The notes beneath the pieces were generated by a model, which was not told where the DNA came from, made no database searches, and saw nothing but the letters and a program-made list of their open reading frames with translations. DNA of 64,000 nucleotides from Phenylobacterium soli (lineage in GTDB: Bacteria > Pseudomonadota > Alphaproteobacteria > Caulobacterales > Caulobacteraceae). The first letter of the stretch is position 1. Each line of letters opens with the position of its first letter. Where the stretch lies: assembly GCF_003254475.1 (NCBI RefSeq), contig NZ_QFYQ01000001.1:2108001-2172000 (forward strand). Reading direction: 5' to 3'. The position numbers and the translations under genes are program-made. Positions 1 through 7,731 of this stretch are shown in pieces.

Positions 1-339
1 GGCGCCGTGTTCGCCTTCGTCCGCTGGCGGGCGGGCGGGCGCGGAACGGTGCTCTCGCGGATCGACATCCTGCGCGCCGTGGGCGGGGACGCGGGCTGCT
101 CGACGGTCCCCGGCGTCACGCCGGGTGGCGAGGTCCTGTTGCGGCAGTCCGGCTGGCCCAGGGTGCAGCGCGTCCTGCAGCTGATCGACGCCGTCGAAGC
201 CCTCGGCGTCGCGCCGCAGTACGTCGCCCCCGATCACTGGCGCCAGGCGCAGAACCGTCTGGCCGCTGGACGGGAGCCGGAGCCCTACACGCCGGCGCGC
301 CACCGCGCCTGGCTCCTGCGGCGTCAGGTGCTGTCATGA
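1..339 (+). CDS. DUF2840 domain protein of conjugative element (5' truncated by window edge)
   Basis: The reading frame is open from the first base, and the visible 112 codons match the C-terminal part of DUF2840 proteins, small proteins found almost only beside traF in alphaproteobacterial conjugative elements. Recognisable stretches are FAFVRW near the start, SRIDILRAV, and APDHWRQAQNRL followed by an ARHRAWLLRR tail. A GTG lies at position 7, but family members continue upstream of this point, so the true start is probably outside the window. The stop overlaps the traF start in an ATGA arrangement, indicating translational coupling. The biochemical function of the family is unknown. Confidence 0.8.
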   Translation, partial: GAVFAFVRWRAGGRGTVLSRIDILRAVGGDAGCSTVPGVTPGGEVLLRQSGWPRVQRVLQLIDAVEALGVAPQYVAPDHWRQAQNRLAAGREPEPYTPARHRAWLLRRQVLS

Positions 340-857
340 CCGCGCGCCGGCGTCTGGCGCTGACGGCGCTCGCCGCCTGCAGCGGGATCGCCGCCGCGGC
401 GCATCCGAACGCGCGCCCAGCGCTCCTCTGGAACACCACCGCCAGCGCGCCCGAGGGTCTCTATGCGCTACGCCCGATCGCCCGTCCCGGCGTCGGCGAC
501 TGGGTCGCCGCGGCGCCGCCGCCCCTGCTTGCGGCGTGGCTGGACCGGCGCGGCTATCTCCCAGCCGGCGCGCTCTTGATCAAGCAGGTCGCCGCCGTGC
601 CGCCGAGCGTGGTCTGTCATGACGGGGCCGGGATCTCGATCGACGGCCGCCGCCGCGCCCACACCGAACCCGCCGACCGCTACGGCCGATCCTTGCCGAG
701 CTGGCGCGGCTGTCGGCGCCTCGTGGACGGCGAGGTTTTCGTTCTGAACCGCGCCCGGGGCTCCCTCGACAGCCGCTATTTCGGGCCGCTGCCCAGCGCC
801 GCGATCGTCGGACGCGCCGTTCTGCTGCTCGTCTGGGGAGGCGGTCATGACGCCTGA
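336..857 (+). CDS. traF: TraF, S26-family conjugative pilin maturation peptidase
   Basis: This 173-residue membrane-anchored serine peptidase is of the S26C (TraF) type, which in RP4 processes and cyclises the TrbC pilin in the periplasm. An N-terminal hydrophobic segment (residues 7-22) is followed by the catalytic serine box SAPEGLY (Ser37). The general-base lysine lies in LLIKQVAAVPP (Lys83), and a C-terminal GPLPSAAIVGRA box is also present. Length and order agree with the family. The start overlaps the upstream stop by 4 bases, and its own end overlaps the transglycosylase frame by 11 bases. The substrate would be the trbC product encoded at 7.1 kb. The identification is firm; the pilin cyclisation role is by homology. 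Confidence 0.9.
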   Translation: MTARRRLALTALAACSGIAAAAHPNARPALLWNTTASAPEGLYALRPIARPGVGDWVAAAPPPLLAAWLDRRGYLPAGALLIKQVAAVPPSVVCHDGAGISIDGRRRAHTEPADRYGRSLPSWRGCRRLVDGEVFVLNRARGSLDSRYFGPLPSAAIVGRAVLLLVWGGGHDA

Positions 858-1623
858 TCTGAGACGTCCAGCTCCTTTGTTCGACCGAACAAAGAAAGAC
901 GGCCGCTCCTTCGTCCCGACCAGCTTCCGCACGGCCGCCGCGCGCAGCGGCGGTCCAGGGCGGCCGTCAGGCCGGCGCGTGAGCGCCTTGCCCTGGACGG
1001 ACGCGAGCCCGGCGGCACGCTGGCGGCTGATCGGGGCCGCAGCGGTGCTGCTGAGCCTGGGTTTGCTCCCAGACCGCGCGACCGGGGGCGACCTCACGTC
1101 CGCCGACGTGCCGCAGATCATCCGCGAAGCCGCCGACCGGTTCGGGCTTCCGGCGGGTTGGATCGCCGCGGTCATGCGCCGGGAGAGCGGCTTCGATCCG
1201 CGTGCGGTGAGCCCCGCCGGCGCGCTCGGCCTGATGCAGCTGATGCCGCAGACCTACGCCGAGCTGCGTAGCCGCTACGCCCTTGGGGATGATCCCTTTC
1301 TCCCGCGGGACAACATCCTGGCGGGCGCGGCTTACCTGCGGGAGATGTACGACCGCTTCGGCGCGCCGGGCTTTCTCGCCGCCTACAATGCGGGCCCCGG
1401 CCGTTACGCCCAGCACCTCGCCGGCCGCGCGCTGCCGGCGGAAACGCGGTCCTATGTGGCCCGCCTGGCGCCGCTGATCGGCGGCGCGGCGACCGAGACG
1501 CGGCCGCCGGCGGCGTCGAACTTCGTGGATCTCACGCCCGCGTCGGCGACGCCCGGAACGGCGGATGAGGCCGCAGCCGACAGTCTTTTTGCGCCCCTTA
1601 CGCCGCGGACGACCAGGCCATGA
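847..1623 (+). CDS. Lytic murein transglycosylase (SLT domain), conjugation-associated
   Basis: This is a C-terminal SLT/lysozyme-like domain that locally cleaves peptidoglycan for the conjugation channel. The catalytic Glu lies in RRESGFDP (Glu113), followed by the family boxes GALGLMQLMP and AYNAGPGRY. A hydrophobic stretch at residues 61-74 looks like a signal or anchor. If translation begins at ATG 847 this leaves an unusually long basic leader, so the in-frame GTG at 979 (residue 45) may be the real start. It sits between traF and the relaxase in the same direction, as in many Trb-type elements. It is functionally equivalent to VirB1/TrbN but not closely similar to them. Confidence 0.88.
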   Translation: MTPDLRRPAPLFDRTKKDGRSFVPTSFRTAAARSGGPGRPSGRRVSALPWTDASPAARWRLIGAAAVLLSLGLLPDRATGGDLTSADVPQIIREAADRFGLPAGWIAAVMRRESGFDPRAVSPAGALGLMQLMPQTYAELRSRYALGDDPFLPRDNILAGAAYLREMYDRFGAPGFLAAYNAGPGRYAQHLAGRALPAETRSYVARLAPLIGGAATETRPPAASNFVDLTPASATPGTADEAAADSLFAPLTPRTTRP

Positions 1624-1718
1624 CCGGGATGCGCCCACGTCGCGCCCTGTCGCAGCCCATCGCGCGCTTGGCGGAGAAGGCGGTGGCGATCCCCCGAAGG
1701 ATGGGCCGATGGCAAGAT

Positions 1719-1857
1719 AAAAGGCGCACGGTGCGGGCCTCGGTTTGGGGTGGAAAGCACAACGAATTCAAAGGGGTCGTCCACCGTGCGCCGCGGCGGC
1801 CTGCGGTGGGCTTTTCGCCAAGTCCCTGGCGCGGCTCGAAAAAGCGCACGGTGCGGG
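1719..1857. repeat. Repeated CGCAC-G-GTGCG palindromes; candidate oriT region
   Basis: The 247 bases between the transglycosylase stop (1623) and the relaxase start (1871) contain the 14-mer GCGCACGGTGCGGG twice, at 1724-1737 and 1844-1857. Each copy is preceded by an A-rich run, and they lie 120 bases apart. A 9-base inverted match, CACCGTGCG, lies between them at 1782-1790. The core is itself palindromic. Position directly before the relaxase gene is where oriT often lies in related elements. A nick site could not be recognised, so this remains a candidate; the repeats could instead be operators for a transfer-gene repressor. Confidence 0.5.
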
Positions 1858-1870
1858 GGCGGGGGGCGGC

Positions 1871-3586
1871 ATGAGCGAGGACGAGTTCCGTCTCCGCGTC
1901 GGCCGCATCCGTGCGCGCGGCGTGAACGGCCCGCGCACCTTCGTCGGCGTGGCGCTGGCCGCCGCCGCGCGCGCCGGCGGTCTCGGCCGGGGGAGCGGCG
2001 CGGGCGCCGGGGGCTTCGGCGCCGGCCGCGCCCCCGCGCTTAGCGCGCAGCATCGCCTCGGGGGAAGTCCCCGCCGGGTGGTCGTGAAGGCGCGGGTGGT
2101 GCGCCAGGCAGGTCGGGGCGGCGCGCTCGGGCTCCACCTCGGCTATCTGCAGCGCGAGGGCGTCACGCGTGAGGGTGAGCGGGGCGAGCTGTTCGGGCCC
2201 GACGGAACCCCAGCCGAGGGCGCGGGCTTCGCCGCACGCTGCGCCGAGGACCGCCACCACTTCCGCTTCATCGTGGCGCCGGAGGACGCCGAGCAGATGC
2301 TCGACCTGAGGGCCTTCGCGCGCGACCTGATGCGCCAGGCGGAGCGGGATCTCGGGACGAGCCTCGACTGGGTGGCCGTCGACCACTGGAACACCGCCCA
2401 GCCGCACCTGCACATCCTGGTCCGCGGCCGGCGCGACACCGGCGAGGACCTGGTGATCGCCCGCGATTACATCGCCGAGGGCCTGAGGGCCCGCGCCCGC
2501 GCGCTCGTCACCTTGGAGCTCGGGCCGCGCAGCGAACGCGACATCGCCCGAGCGCACGATCGCGACGTCGCCGCCGAGCGTTGGACCGGCCTCGACCGCG
2601 ACCTTACGGCGCGGGTCGACCGCCAAGGGCTGGTGGACGTGCGCGCCGATCAGCGGAGTCGCGACCCGCGCGGCCTGGCGCGGCTCGCCCGATTGCGCAC
2701 CCTGGCGCGGCTCGGCCTGGCGGGGGAGGCGGCGCCCGGTCGCTGGCGGCTGGCGGCCGACGCCGAGCCCACGCTGCGCGAGCTCGGCCAGCGCGGCGAC
2801 GTCATTGCGCGGATCCACCGCGCGCTCGCGACCGACGGCCGGGAGCGCGACCTCTCGGCCTATGTGCTCGACAGCCAAAGCGACGGCCTGGTGGGCCGCC
2901 TGGCCGGGCGCGGTCTCGACGACGAGCTGCGCGGCAGCGCCTACGTCGTGATCGACGGGCTGGATGGGCGGACGCACCACCTGCGGCTCGCCGATCTCGC
3001 CGACGCCAGCGACGCCCCGCCAGGCGCCATCGTCGAGACGCGGCGCCTGGAGCGGGCCGGCGGCCGCAGCCGGCTGGTGCTGGCCGTTCGCTCCGACCTC
3101 AGCCTCGCCGACCAGGTCAGGGCTCCGGGCGCGACTTGGCTCGATCGCCAGCTGGTCGGCCGCGCGCCGGCCGGCCTCGGCGAGGGCGGCTGCGCCGAGG
3201 AGGTCCGCGAGGCCCTGGCGCAGCGCACCGACGAACTGGTCGCCCGCGGGCTGGCCCGCCGGGCCGGGGGGCGCGTCCTCTTCGCCCGCGATCTCCTCGA
3301 TGGCTTGCGCCGCACCGAGCTGGACGCCGCCGCCGGTTGGCTCGAACGCGAGACCGGGTTGGCCCGCCTGGCCCTGGAGCCCGAGGGCCGCGTCGCCGGG
3401 ATCTATCGCCAGCGTCTCGACCTGGCTTCCGGCCGCTTCGCCATGATCGACAGCGGCCTCGGCTTCACCCTCGTTCCCTGGCGGCCGGACCTCGAGCCGC
3501 ATCTCGGCCGCGAGGTCGAGGGGCGCGCGAACCCCGGCGGGGGGATTGTCTGGAGCTTCACGTTGAAACGCGGCTTGGGCCGCTGA
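1871..3586 (+). CDS. rlxS: Conjugative relaxase, DUF3363 (RlxS/VirD2-like) family
   Basis: This 571-residue DNA relaxase would nick oriT and pilot the transferred strand. The VirD2-like half shows a likely catalytic tyrosine in LGYLQREGVTR (Tyr92) and the metal-binding histidine cluster in VAVDHWN...PHLHILVRG (His172, His179, His181). The rest matches the DUF3363 region of these proteins. The frame is open from a TTG at 1745, but ATG 1871 gives the standard MSEDEFR start, and the upstream part would run through the repeat region. It is followed 11 bases later by traG, as in Tn4371-type elements. Confidence 0.92.
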   Translation: MSEDEFRLRVGRIRARGVNGPRTFVGVALAAAARAGGLGRGSGAGAGGFGAGRAPALSAQHRLGGSPRRVVVKARVVRQAGRGGALGLHLGYLQREGVTREGERGELFGPDGTPAEGAGFAARCAEDRHHFRFIVAPEDAEQMLDLRAFARDLMRQAERDLGTSLDWVAVDHWNTAQPHLHILVRGRRDTGEDLVIARDYIAEGLRARARALVTLELGPRSERDIARAHDRDVAAERWTGLDRDLTARVDRQGLVDVRADQRSRDPRGLARLARLRTLARLGLAGEAAPGRWRLAADAEPTLRELGQRGDVIARIHRALATDGRERDLSAYVLDSQSDGLVGRLAGRGLDDELRGSAYVVIDGLDGRTHHLRLADLADASDAPPGAIVETRRLERAGGRSRLVLAVRSDLSLADQVRAPGATWLDRQLVGRAPAGLGEGGCAEEVREALAQRTDELVARGLARRAGGRVLFARDLLDGLRRTELDAAAGWLERETGLARLALEPEGRVAGIYRQRLDLASGRFAMIDSGLGFTLVPWRPDLEPHLGREVEGRANPGGGIVWSFTLKRGLGR

Positions 3587-3597
3587 CGGAGGCCGTC

Positions 3598-5568
3598 ATG
3601 AACGGATCCAAGGTGATGTGGGCGCAGCTGGCGCTGGTCTTCGCGATCATCGCCGCCGGCGTCTGGGCGGCCACCGAATGGTGCGCCTGGCGCCTGGCCT
3701 TCCAGCCGGAGCTCGGGCGGCCCTGGCTGCGCCTGGCCGGCTGGCCGGTTTATGCGCCGCCGGCCTTCTTCTGGTGGTGGTTCGCCTTCGACGCTTACGC
3801 ACCGAAGGTCTTCCTGCAGGGGGCGGAGATCATCGTGGGCGCCGCGGCGGCCGCGACGAGCGGGGCGCTGGCGCTCTCCGTCTGGCGGGCGCGGGAGTCC
3901 CGTTCGGTGACCACCTATGGGTCGGCCCGCTGGGCGCGGCGGCCCGAGATCGCGGCGGCCGGCCTGCTGGGCGAGGACGGCGTCGTCCTGGGGCGCTGGG
4001 GCGGGGCCTACCTGCGCCACAACGGCCCGGAGCACGTCCTCTGCTTTGCGCCCACCCGCAGCGGCAAGGGGGTGGGCCTGGTGGTGCCCTCGCTCCTGAC
4101 CTGGCCGGGCTCGGTGATCGTCCACGACATCAAGGGGGAGAACTGGCAGCTCACCTCGGCCGGCCGGGCGCGGATCGGCCGGGTGCTGCTGTTCGACCCG
4201 ACCAACCCGAAGAGCTCGGCCTACAACCCGCTGCTGGAGGTGCGCCGCGGGGCTGCCGAGGTGCGCGACGTGCAGAACGTCGCCGACATCCTTGTCGACC
4301 CGGAAGGGGCGCTGGAGCGCCGCTCCCACTGGGAGAAGACCAGCCACAGCCTGCTGGTGGGGGCCATCCTGCACGTGCTCTATGCGGAAGCCGACAAGAC
4401 GCTGTCGGGGGTGGCCGCCTTCCTCTCCGACCCGCGCCGGCCGATCGAGACGACTCTGGGCGTGATGATGCGCACGCCGCACCTCGGCGAGCGGCCGCAT
4501 CCGGTGGTGGCCCAGGCCGCGCGCGAGCTGCTCAACAAGAGCGAGAACGAACGCTCGGGCGTGCTGTCGACGGCGATGTCCTTCCTGGGCCTCTACCGCG
4601 ACCCGGTGGTCGCCGAGGTGACCTGCCGCTGCGACTGGCGGATCGCCGACCTGGTCGACGGCGCGCGGCCGACCAGCCTCTATCTGGTGGTGCCGCCCTC
4701 GGACATCAGCCGCACCAAGCCGCTGGTCCGGCTGATCCTCAACCAGATCGGCCGACGGCTCACCGAGGACCTCGCCGCCGGCGGCGCGCGGCACCGGTTG
4801 CTCCTGATGCTGGACGAATTCCCCGCGCTCGGCCGGCTCGACTTCTTCGAAAGCGCGCTGGCCTTCATGGCGGGCTACGGGCTGAAGGCCTTCCTGATCG
4901 CCCAGTCCCTCAACCAGATCGAGAAGGCCTACGGGCCGAACAACGCGATCCTCGACAACTGTCATGTGCGCGTGGCGTTTGCGACCAACGACGAGCGCAC
5001 CGCCAAGCGGGTCTCGGATGCGCTGGGGACCGCGACCGAGCTTCGCGCCATGAAGAACTACGCCGGCCATCGGCTCTCGCCCTGGCTCGGCCACCTGATG
5101 GTCTCGCGCCAGGAGACGGCCCGCCCGCTGCTGACGCCCGGCGAGGTCATGCAGCTGCCGCCGCAGGACGAACTGGTCCTGGTCTCCGGCGCGCCGCCGA
5201 TCCGCGCGCGCAAGGCGCGCTACTTCGAGGATCCGCAGCTGCGGCGGCGGATCGGGCGGGCCGAGGCCCCGGCCGTCGTGCCGTCGTCCGCCGACGACTG
5301 GTCCGGCCGCGCGACGATCACACCCGCTGATCTGGCGCGGAAACCCCGCCGGCGAGGCGAGCCTGCCGCGGACGGCGGTCTCGGGCGCGAGCCGGAGCTT
5401 CCGTTCGAGCCGCCGCCTCCGCCGCCGCGCGAGTCCCAGGAGGTCCCGTTCTTCGACCTGGAGGAGGGCGGCGAGGACGAGGCGGGGCAGGCCGCGGAGC
5501 TGCAGCGGCGCTTCGGCCGGGTCGCCCGTCAGGCCGCGCTCGATCCCGACGACGGCATGGAGCTGTGA
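3598..5568 (+). CDS. traG: TraG/VirD4 coupling protein (type IV secretion ATPase)
   Basis: This 656-residue inner-membrane coupling ATPase delivers the relaxosome to the Trb channel. Two hydrophobic segments fill residues 8-25 and roughly 60-100. The Walker A box PTRSGKG ends at Lys157 with G158, and the Walker B box LLLMLDEFPALG contains Asp406-Glu407. The family FESALAFMAGYGLKAFLIAQS motif region follows it. The C-terminus is proline and acid rich (about residues 590-650). A frame running in from 2581 is read-through of the relaxase gene in another frame, so ATG 3598 is chosen; it lies just after the relaxase stop. Length is normal for the family. Confidence 0.95.
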   Translation: MNGSKVMWAQLALVFAIIAAGVWAATEWCAWRLAFQPELGRPWLRLAGWPVYAPPAFFWWWFAFDAYAPKVFLQGAEIIVGAAAAATSGALALSVWRARESRSVTTYGSARWARRPEIAAAGLLGEDGVVLGRWGGAYLRHNGPEHVLCFAPTRSGKGVGLVVPSLLTWPGSVIVHDIKGENWQLTSAGRARIGRVLLFDPTNPKSSAYNPLLEVRRGAAEVRDVQNVADILVDPEGALERRSHWEKTSHSLLVGAILHVLYAEADKTLSGVAAFLSDPRRPIETTLGVMMRTPHLGERPHPVVAQAARELLNKSENERSGVLSTAMSFLGLYRDPVVAEVTCRCDWRIADLVDGARPTSLYLVVPPSDISRTKPLVRLILNQIGRRLTEDLAAGGARHRLLLMLDEFPALGRLDFFESALAFMAGYGLKAFLIAQSLNQIEKAYGPNNAILDNCHVRVAFATNDERTAKRVSDALGTATELRAMKNYAGHRLSPWLGHLMVSRQETARPLLTPGEVMQLPPQDELVLVSGAPPIRARKARYFEDPQLRRRIGRAEAPAVVPSSADDWSGRATITPADLARKPRRRGEPAADGGLGREPELPFEPPPPPPRESQEVPFFDLEEGGEDEAGQAAELQRRFGRVARQAALDPDDGMEL

Positions 5569-5572
5569 GCCT

Positions 5573-5992
5573 GTGCCCAAGCAGAAGTTTACGGTCTACC
5601 TCGAGGAGGAGACGCTGGCGGCGCTGGAGGCGTTCGCCGAGCGCCGCGGCAAGTCCCGCTCCCTGGTCGCCGAGGCCGCGATCGCCTCCTTCGTGACGCT
5701 CGACGCCGCCGAGCGGCAGGAGGCGGCGATCACGCGCCGGCTCGACCAGCACCTGCGCGCGGCCGAGCGGCTGGAGCGCAACCTCGGCATATCGATCGAG
5801 ATGCTGGCGCTCTTCGTCCGCCATTGGCTGGCGACGACGCCGGCGCTGCCGGAAGAGGCGCTCGCCGGAGCCCAGGCCAAGGGCAAGGCGCGCTACGAGG
5901 GCTTCGTCGCGGCGCTGGGCCGTCGGCTGGCGCGCGGCGCGAGCTTCACCCGGGAGATCTCCGAGGAGGTCGGCGGGCGCGAGCCGTTGTGA
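5573..5992 (+). CDS. CopG-type ribbon-helix-helix regulator
   Basis: This 139-residue protein begins at GTG 5573, 4 bases after the traG stop. The first 45 residues form a ribbon-helix-helix signature: a beta strand KFTVYLEEETLAALEAFA, then a helix, a turn (RRGKSRSLVAEA) and a second helix. The remainder is charged and helical with an aromatic patch (MLALFVRHWLATTP). CopG-like genes sit between traG and trbB in Tn4371-type elements and are thought to regulate transfer genes. The palindromic repeats upstream of the relaxase are a plausible target, but nothing here proves it. Confidence 0.85.
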   Translation: MPKQKFTVYLEEETLAALEAFAERRGKSRSLVAEAAIASFVTLDAAERQEAAITRRLDQHLRAAERLERNLGISIEMLALFVRHWLATTPALPEEALAGAQAKGKARYEGFVAALGRRLARGASFTREISEEVGGREPL

Positions 5993-6144
5993 GCCGCGGG
6001 ACCGCGTCAGTCCTGCCGCCGCCCGTCAGTCATCGCGCGCGGCGGCCCTACTACGCCGAAAGGTCTGTTGAGCCGGCGCAAAAGGCGCGCTCATTGATGC
6101 GCCCATCGAGGCCGCGGTGTGTGCGGCAGATGGGAGCTCATCCG

Positions 6145-7143
6145 GTGAACCCAGAGCCGATCCGCAACGAGGTGCTGGTCCGCAGCTCTCGCATGCTGCG
6201 CACGGCGCTGGGACCTGAGATCGCCGGCTGGCTGGACGACCCGCAGGTCGTCGAGGTGATGCTCAACCCTGACGGCCGGCTCTGGCTCGATCGGCTGACC
6301 ACGGGCCTGGAGGCGACCGGCTGCGGCCTTTCGGCCGCGGACGGCGAGCGCATCATCCGGCTGGTCGCCCATCACGTCGGCGCCGAGGTGCATGCGGCAA
6401 GCCCGCGGGTGTCCGCCGAGCTGCCGCAGAGCGGAGAGCGCTTCGAAGGCCTGCTGCCCCCGGTGGTCGCCGGGCCCGCCTTCGCGATCCGCAAGCCGGC
6501 CGTGGCGATCTTCAGCCTCGAGGACTACGTCGCGCGCGGCGTCATGGGCGCGGCCCACGCCGAGGCGCTCCGGCGCGCCGTCGCCGATCGGCGCAACATC
6601 CTGGTGGTCGGCGGCACCTCCACCGGCAAGACCACCCTCGCCAACGCCCTGCTCGCCGAGGTCGCCAAGGCCGGGGACCGCGTCGTGCTGATCGAGGACA
6701 CCCGCGAGCTGCAGTGCGCCACCCCGAACCTGGTGGCGCTTCGGACCAAGGACGGGGTGGCGGGGCTGGCCGAGCTCGTGCGCGCCGCCCTGCGCCTGCG
6801 TCCGGACCGCATCCCGATCGGCGAGGTGAGGGGGGCCGAGGCGCTGGAGCTCCTGAAGGCCTGGGGCACCGGCCATCCGGGCGGCGTCGGCACGCTCCAC
6901 GCGGGCTCCGCCCTGGGCGCGCTTCGGCGGCTGGAACAGCTCGTCCAGGAGGCCGTCCCGATCGTGCCGCGCGCCCTGATCGGCGAGACCATCGAGCTGA
7001 TCGCCGTCCTCGCCGGCCGCGGCGAGACCCGGCGGCTCACCGAACTCGTCTTCGTTGAGGGCCTCGATGCCCAGGGTGGTTACCGCCTCACGCCCGTCAT
7101 TCCCCAGACGGCCCTCCTCCAGTCCCCCGGAGATCCCGCATGA
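6145..7143 (+). CDS. trbB: TrbB, VirB11-type hexameric secretion ATPase
   Basis: This cytoplasmic ATPase powers pilus assembly and substrate transfer in the Trb type IV secretion system. The Walker A box [12 protein letters not shown] contains Lys162 when counted from GTG 6145. The Asp/His boxes follow ([10 protein letters not shown], then [13 protein letters not shown] and [14 protein letters not shown]). GTG 6145 has a GGGAG ribosome site 8 bases upstream, whereas ATG 6130 in the same frame lacks one and is the alternative start. The stop overlaps the trbC start (ATGA). About 150 noncoding bases separate it from the CopG gene, so a promoter for the trb block may lie there. Confidence 0.93.
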   Translation: MNPEPIRNEVLVRSSRMLRTALGPEIAGWLDDPQVVEVMLNPDGRLWLDRLTTGLEATGCGLSAADGERIIRLVAHHVGAEVHAASPRVSAELPQSGERFEGLLPPVVAGPAFAIRKPAVAIFSLEDYVARGVMGAAHAEALRRAVADRRNILVVGGTSTGKTTLANALLAEVAKAGDRVVLIEDTRELQCATPNLVALRTKDGVAGLAELVRAALRLRPDRIPIGEVRGAEALELLKAWGTGHPGGVGTLHAGSALGALRRLEQLVQEAVPIVPRALIGETIELIAVLAGRGETRRLTELVFVEGLDAQGGYRLTPVIPQTALLQSPGDPA

Positions 7144-7460
7144 ACCGGTCCCGCCCGCGGCGGCTGCTCGCGCCCCTCGCTACGCTTGCGGTCGCGCTCG
7201 TCACGACACCCGCCTATGCGGCCGGCTCCTCCATGCCCTGGGAGGCGCCGCTGCAGAAGATCCTCGATTCCATCGAGGGGCCTGTCTCCAAGATCATCGC
7301 GGTGATCATCATCATCATGACCGGCCTGACGCTCGCCTTCGGCGACACCTCGGGCGGGTTCCGGCGGCTGATCCAGATTGTCTTCGGCCTGTCGATCGCC
7401 TTCGCCGCCTCCAGCTTCTTCCTGTCCTTCTTCAACTTCGGCGGCGGGGCGCTGATCTGA
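7140..7460 (+). CDS. trbC: TrbC, conjugative pilin precursor
   Basis: This 106-residue small membrane protein has a signal peptide ending near TPAYA (about residue 28) and two hydrophobic segments, an isoleucine-rich one at about 49-64 and another at about 78-100. This is the usual pattern for VirB2/TrbC pilins. It would be the major pilus subunit, processed by leader peptidase and by TraF. It overlaps trbB by 4 bases, and its TGA overlaps the trbD ATG by one base, so the three genes are probably translated together. Confidence 0.9.
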   Translation: MNRSRPRRLLAPLATLAVALVTTPAYAAGSSMPWEAPLQKILDSIEGPVSKIIAVIIIIMTGLTLAFGDTSGGFRRLIQIVFGLSIAFAASSFFLSFFNFGGGALI

Positions 7461-7726
7461 TGGACCCGACCGCCACGCCGGGGTTCGAGGCTCCCGTGCA
7501 CCGGGCGCTCACCGAGCCGGTCCTGCTCGCCGGCGCGCCGCGCGCCTTTGCGATCCTCAACGGCACCCTGGCCGCCGCCATCGGGCTTGGCCTGCGCCTC
7601 TGGTTTGCGGGCCTGGCGCTCTGGCTGATCGGCCAGGCCTTCGGCGTCTGGGCCGCCAAGCGCGATCCGCACTTCGTTGAGGTGGCGCGCCGGCACGTGC
7701 GCATCCCGCCGCATCTCGAGGTCTGA
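7460..7726 (+). CDS. trbD: TrbD, inner-membrane mating-pair component
   Basis: This 88-residue VirB3-like protein has a short N-terminal cytoplasmic part (EAPVHRALTEPVLLAGAPR) followed by two hydrophobic helices at about residues 30-60. It ends in a basic tail with an RDPHFVEVARRHVR motif typical of TrbD. The start ATG 7460 overlaps the trbC stop by one base; longer frames coming from trbB are read-through. It acts with TrbE at the inner membrane during pilus assembly. Confidence 0.9.
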   Translation: MDPTATPGFEAPVHRALTEPVLLAGAPRAFAILNGTLAAAIGLGLRLWFAGLALWLIGQAFGVWAAKRDPHFVEVARRHVRIPPHLEV

Positions 7727-7731
7727 AGCTC

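Noticed and set aside
1620..1874. 84-codon frame between the transglycosylase and the relaxase
   Set aside because: It crosses the palindromic repeats, is Arg-rich without a plausible ribosome site, and has no family similarity; more likely oriT/regulatory DNA.
1598..3502. Large minus-strand open frame opposite the relaxase
   Set aside because: It is an antisense product of high GC codon bias with no domain similarity; the plus-strand relaxase is clear.
2581..3597. Upstream extension of the traG reading frame (995-codon frame from 2581)
   Set aside because: The added part is an Arg/Pro/Ala-rich out-of-frame reading of the relaxase gene; traG homology begins at ATG 3598.
3403..5580. 725-codon minus-strand frame opposite traG
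   Set aside because: Low-complexity antisense translation; no motifs and fully covered by traG.
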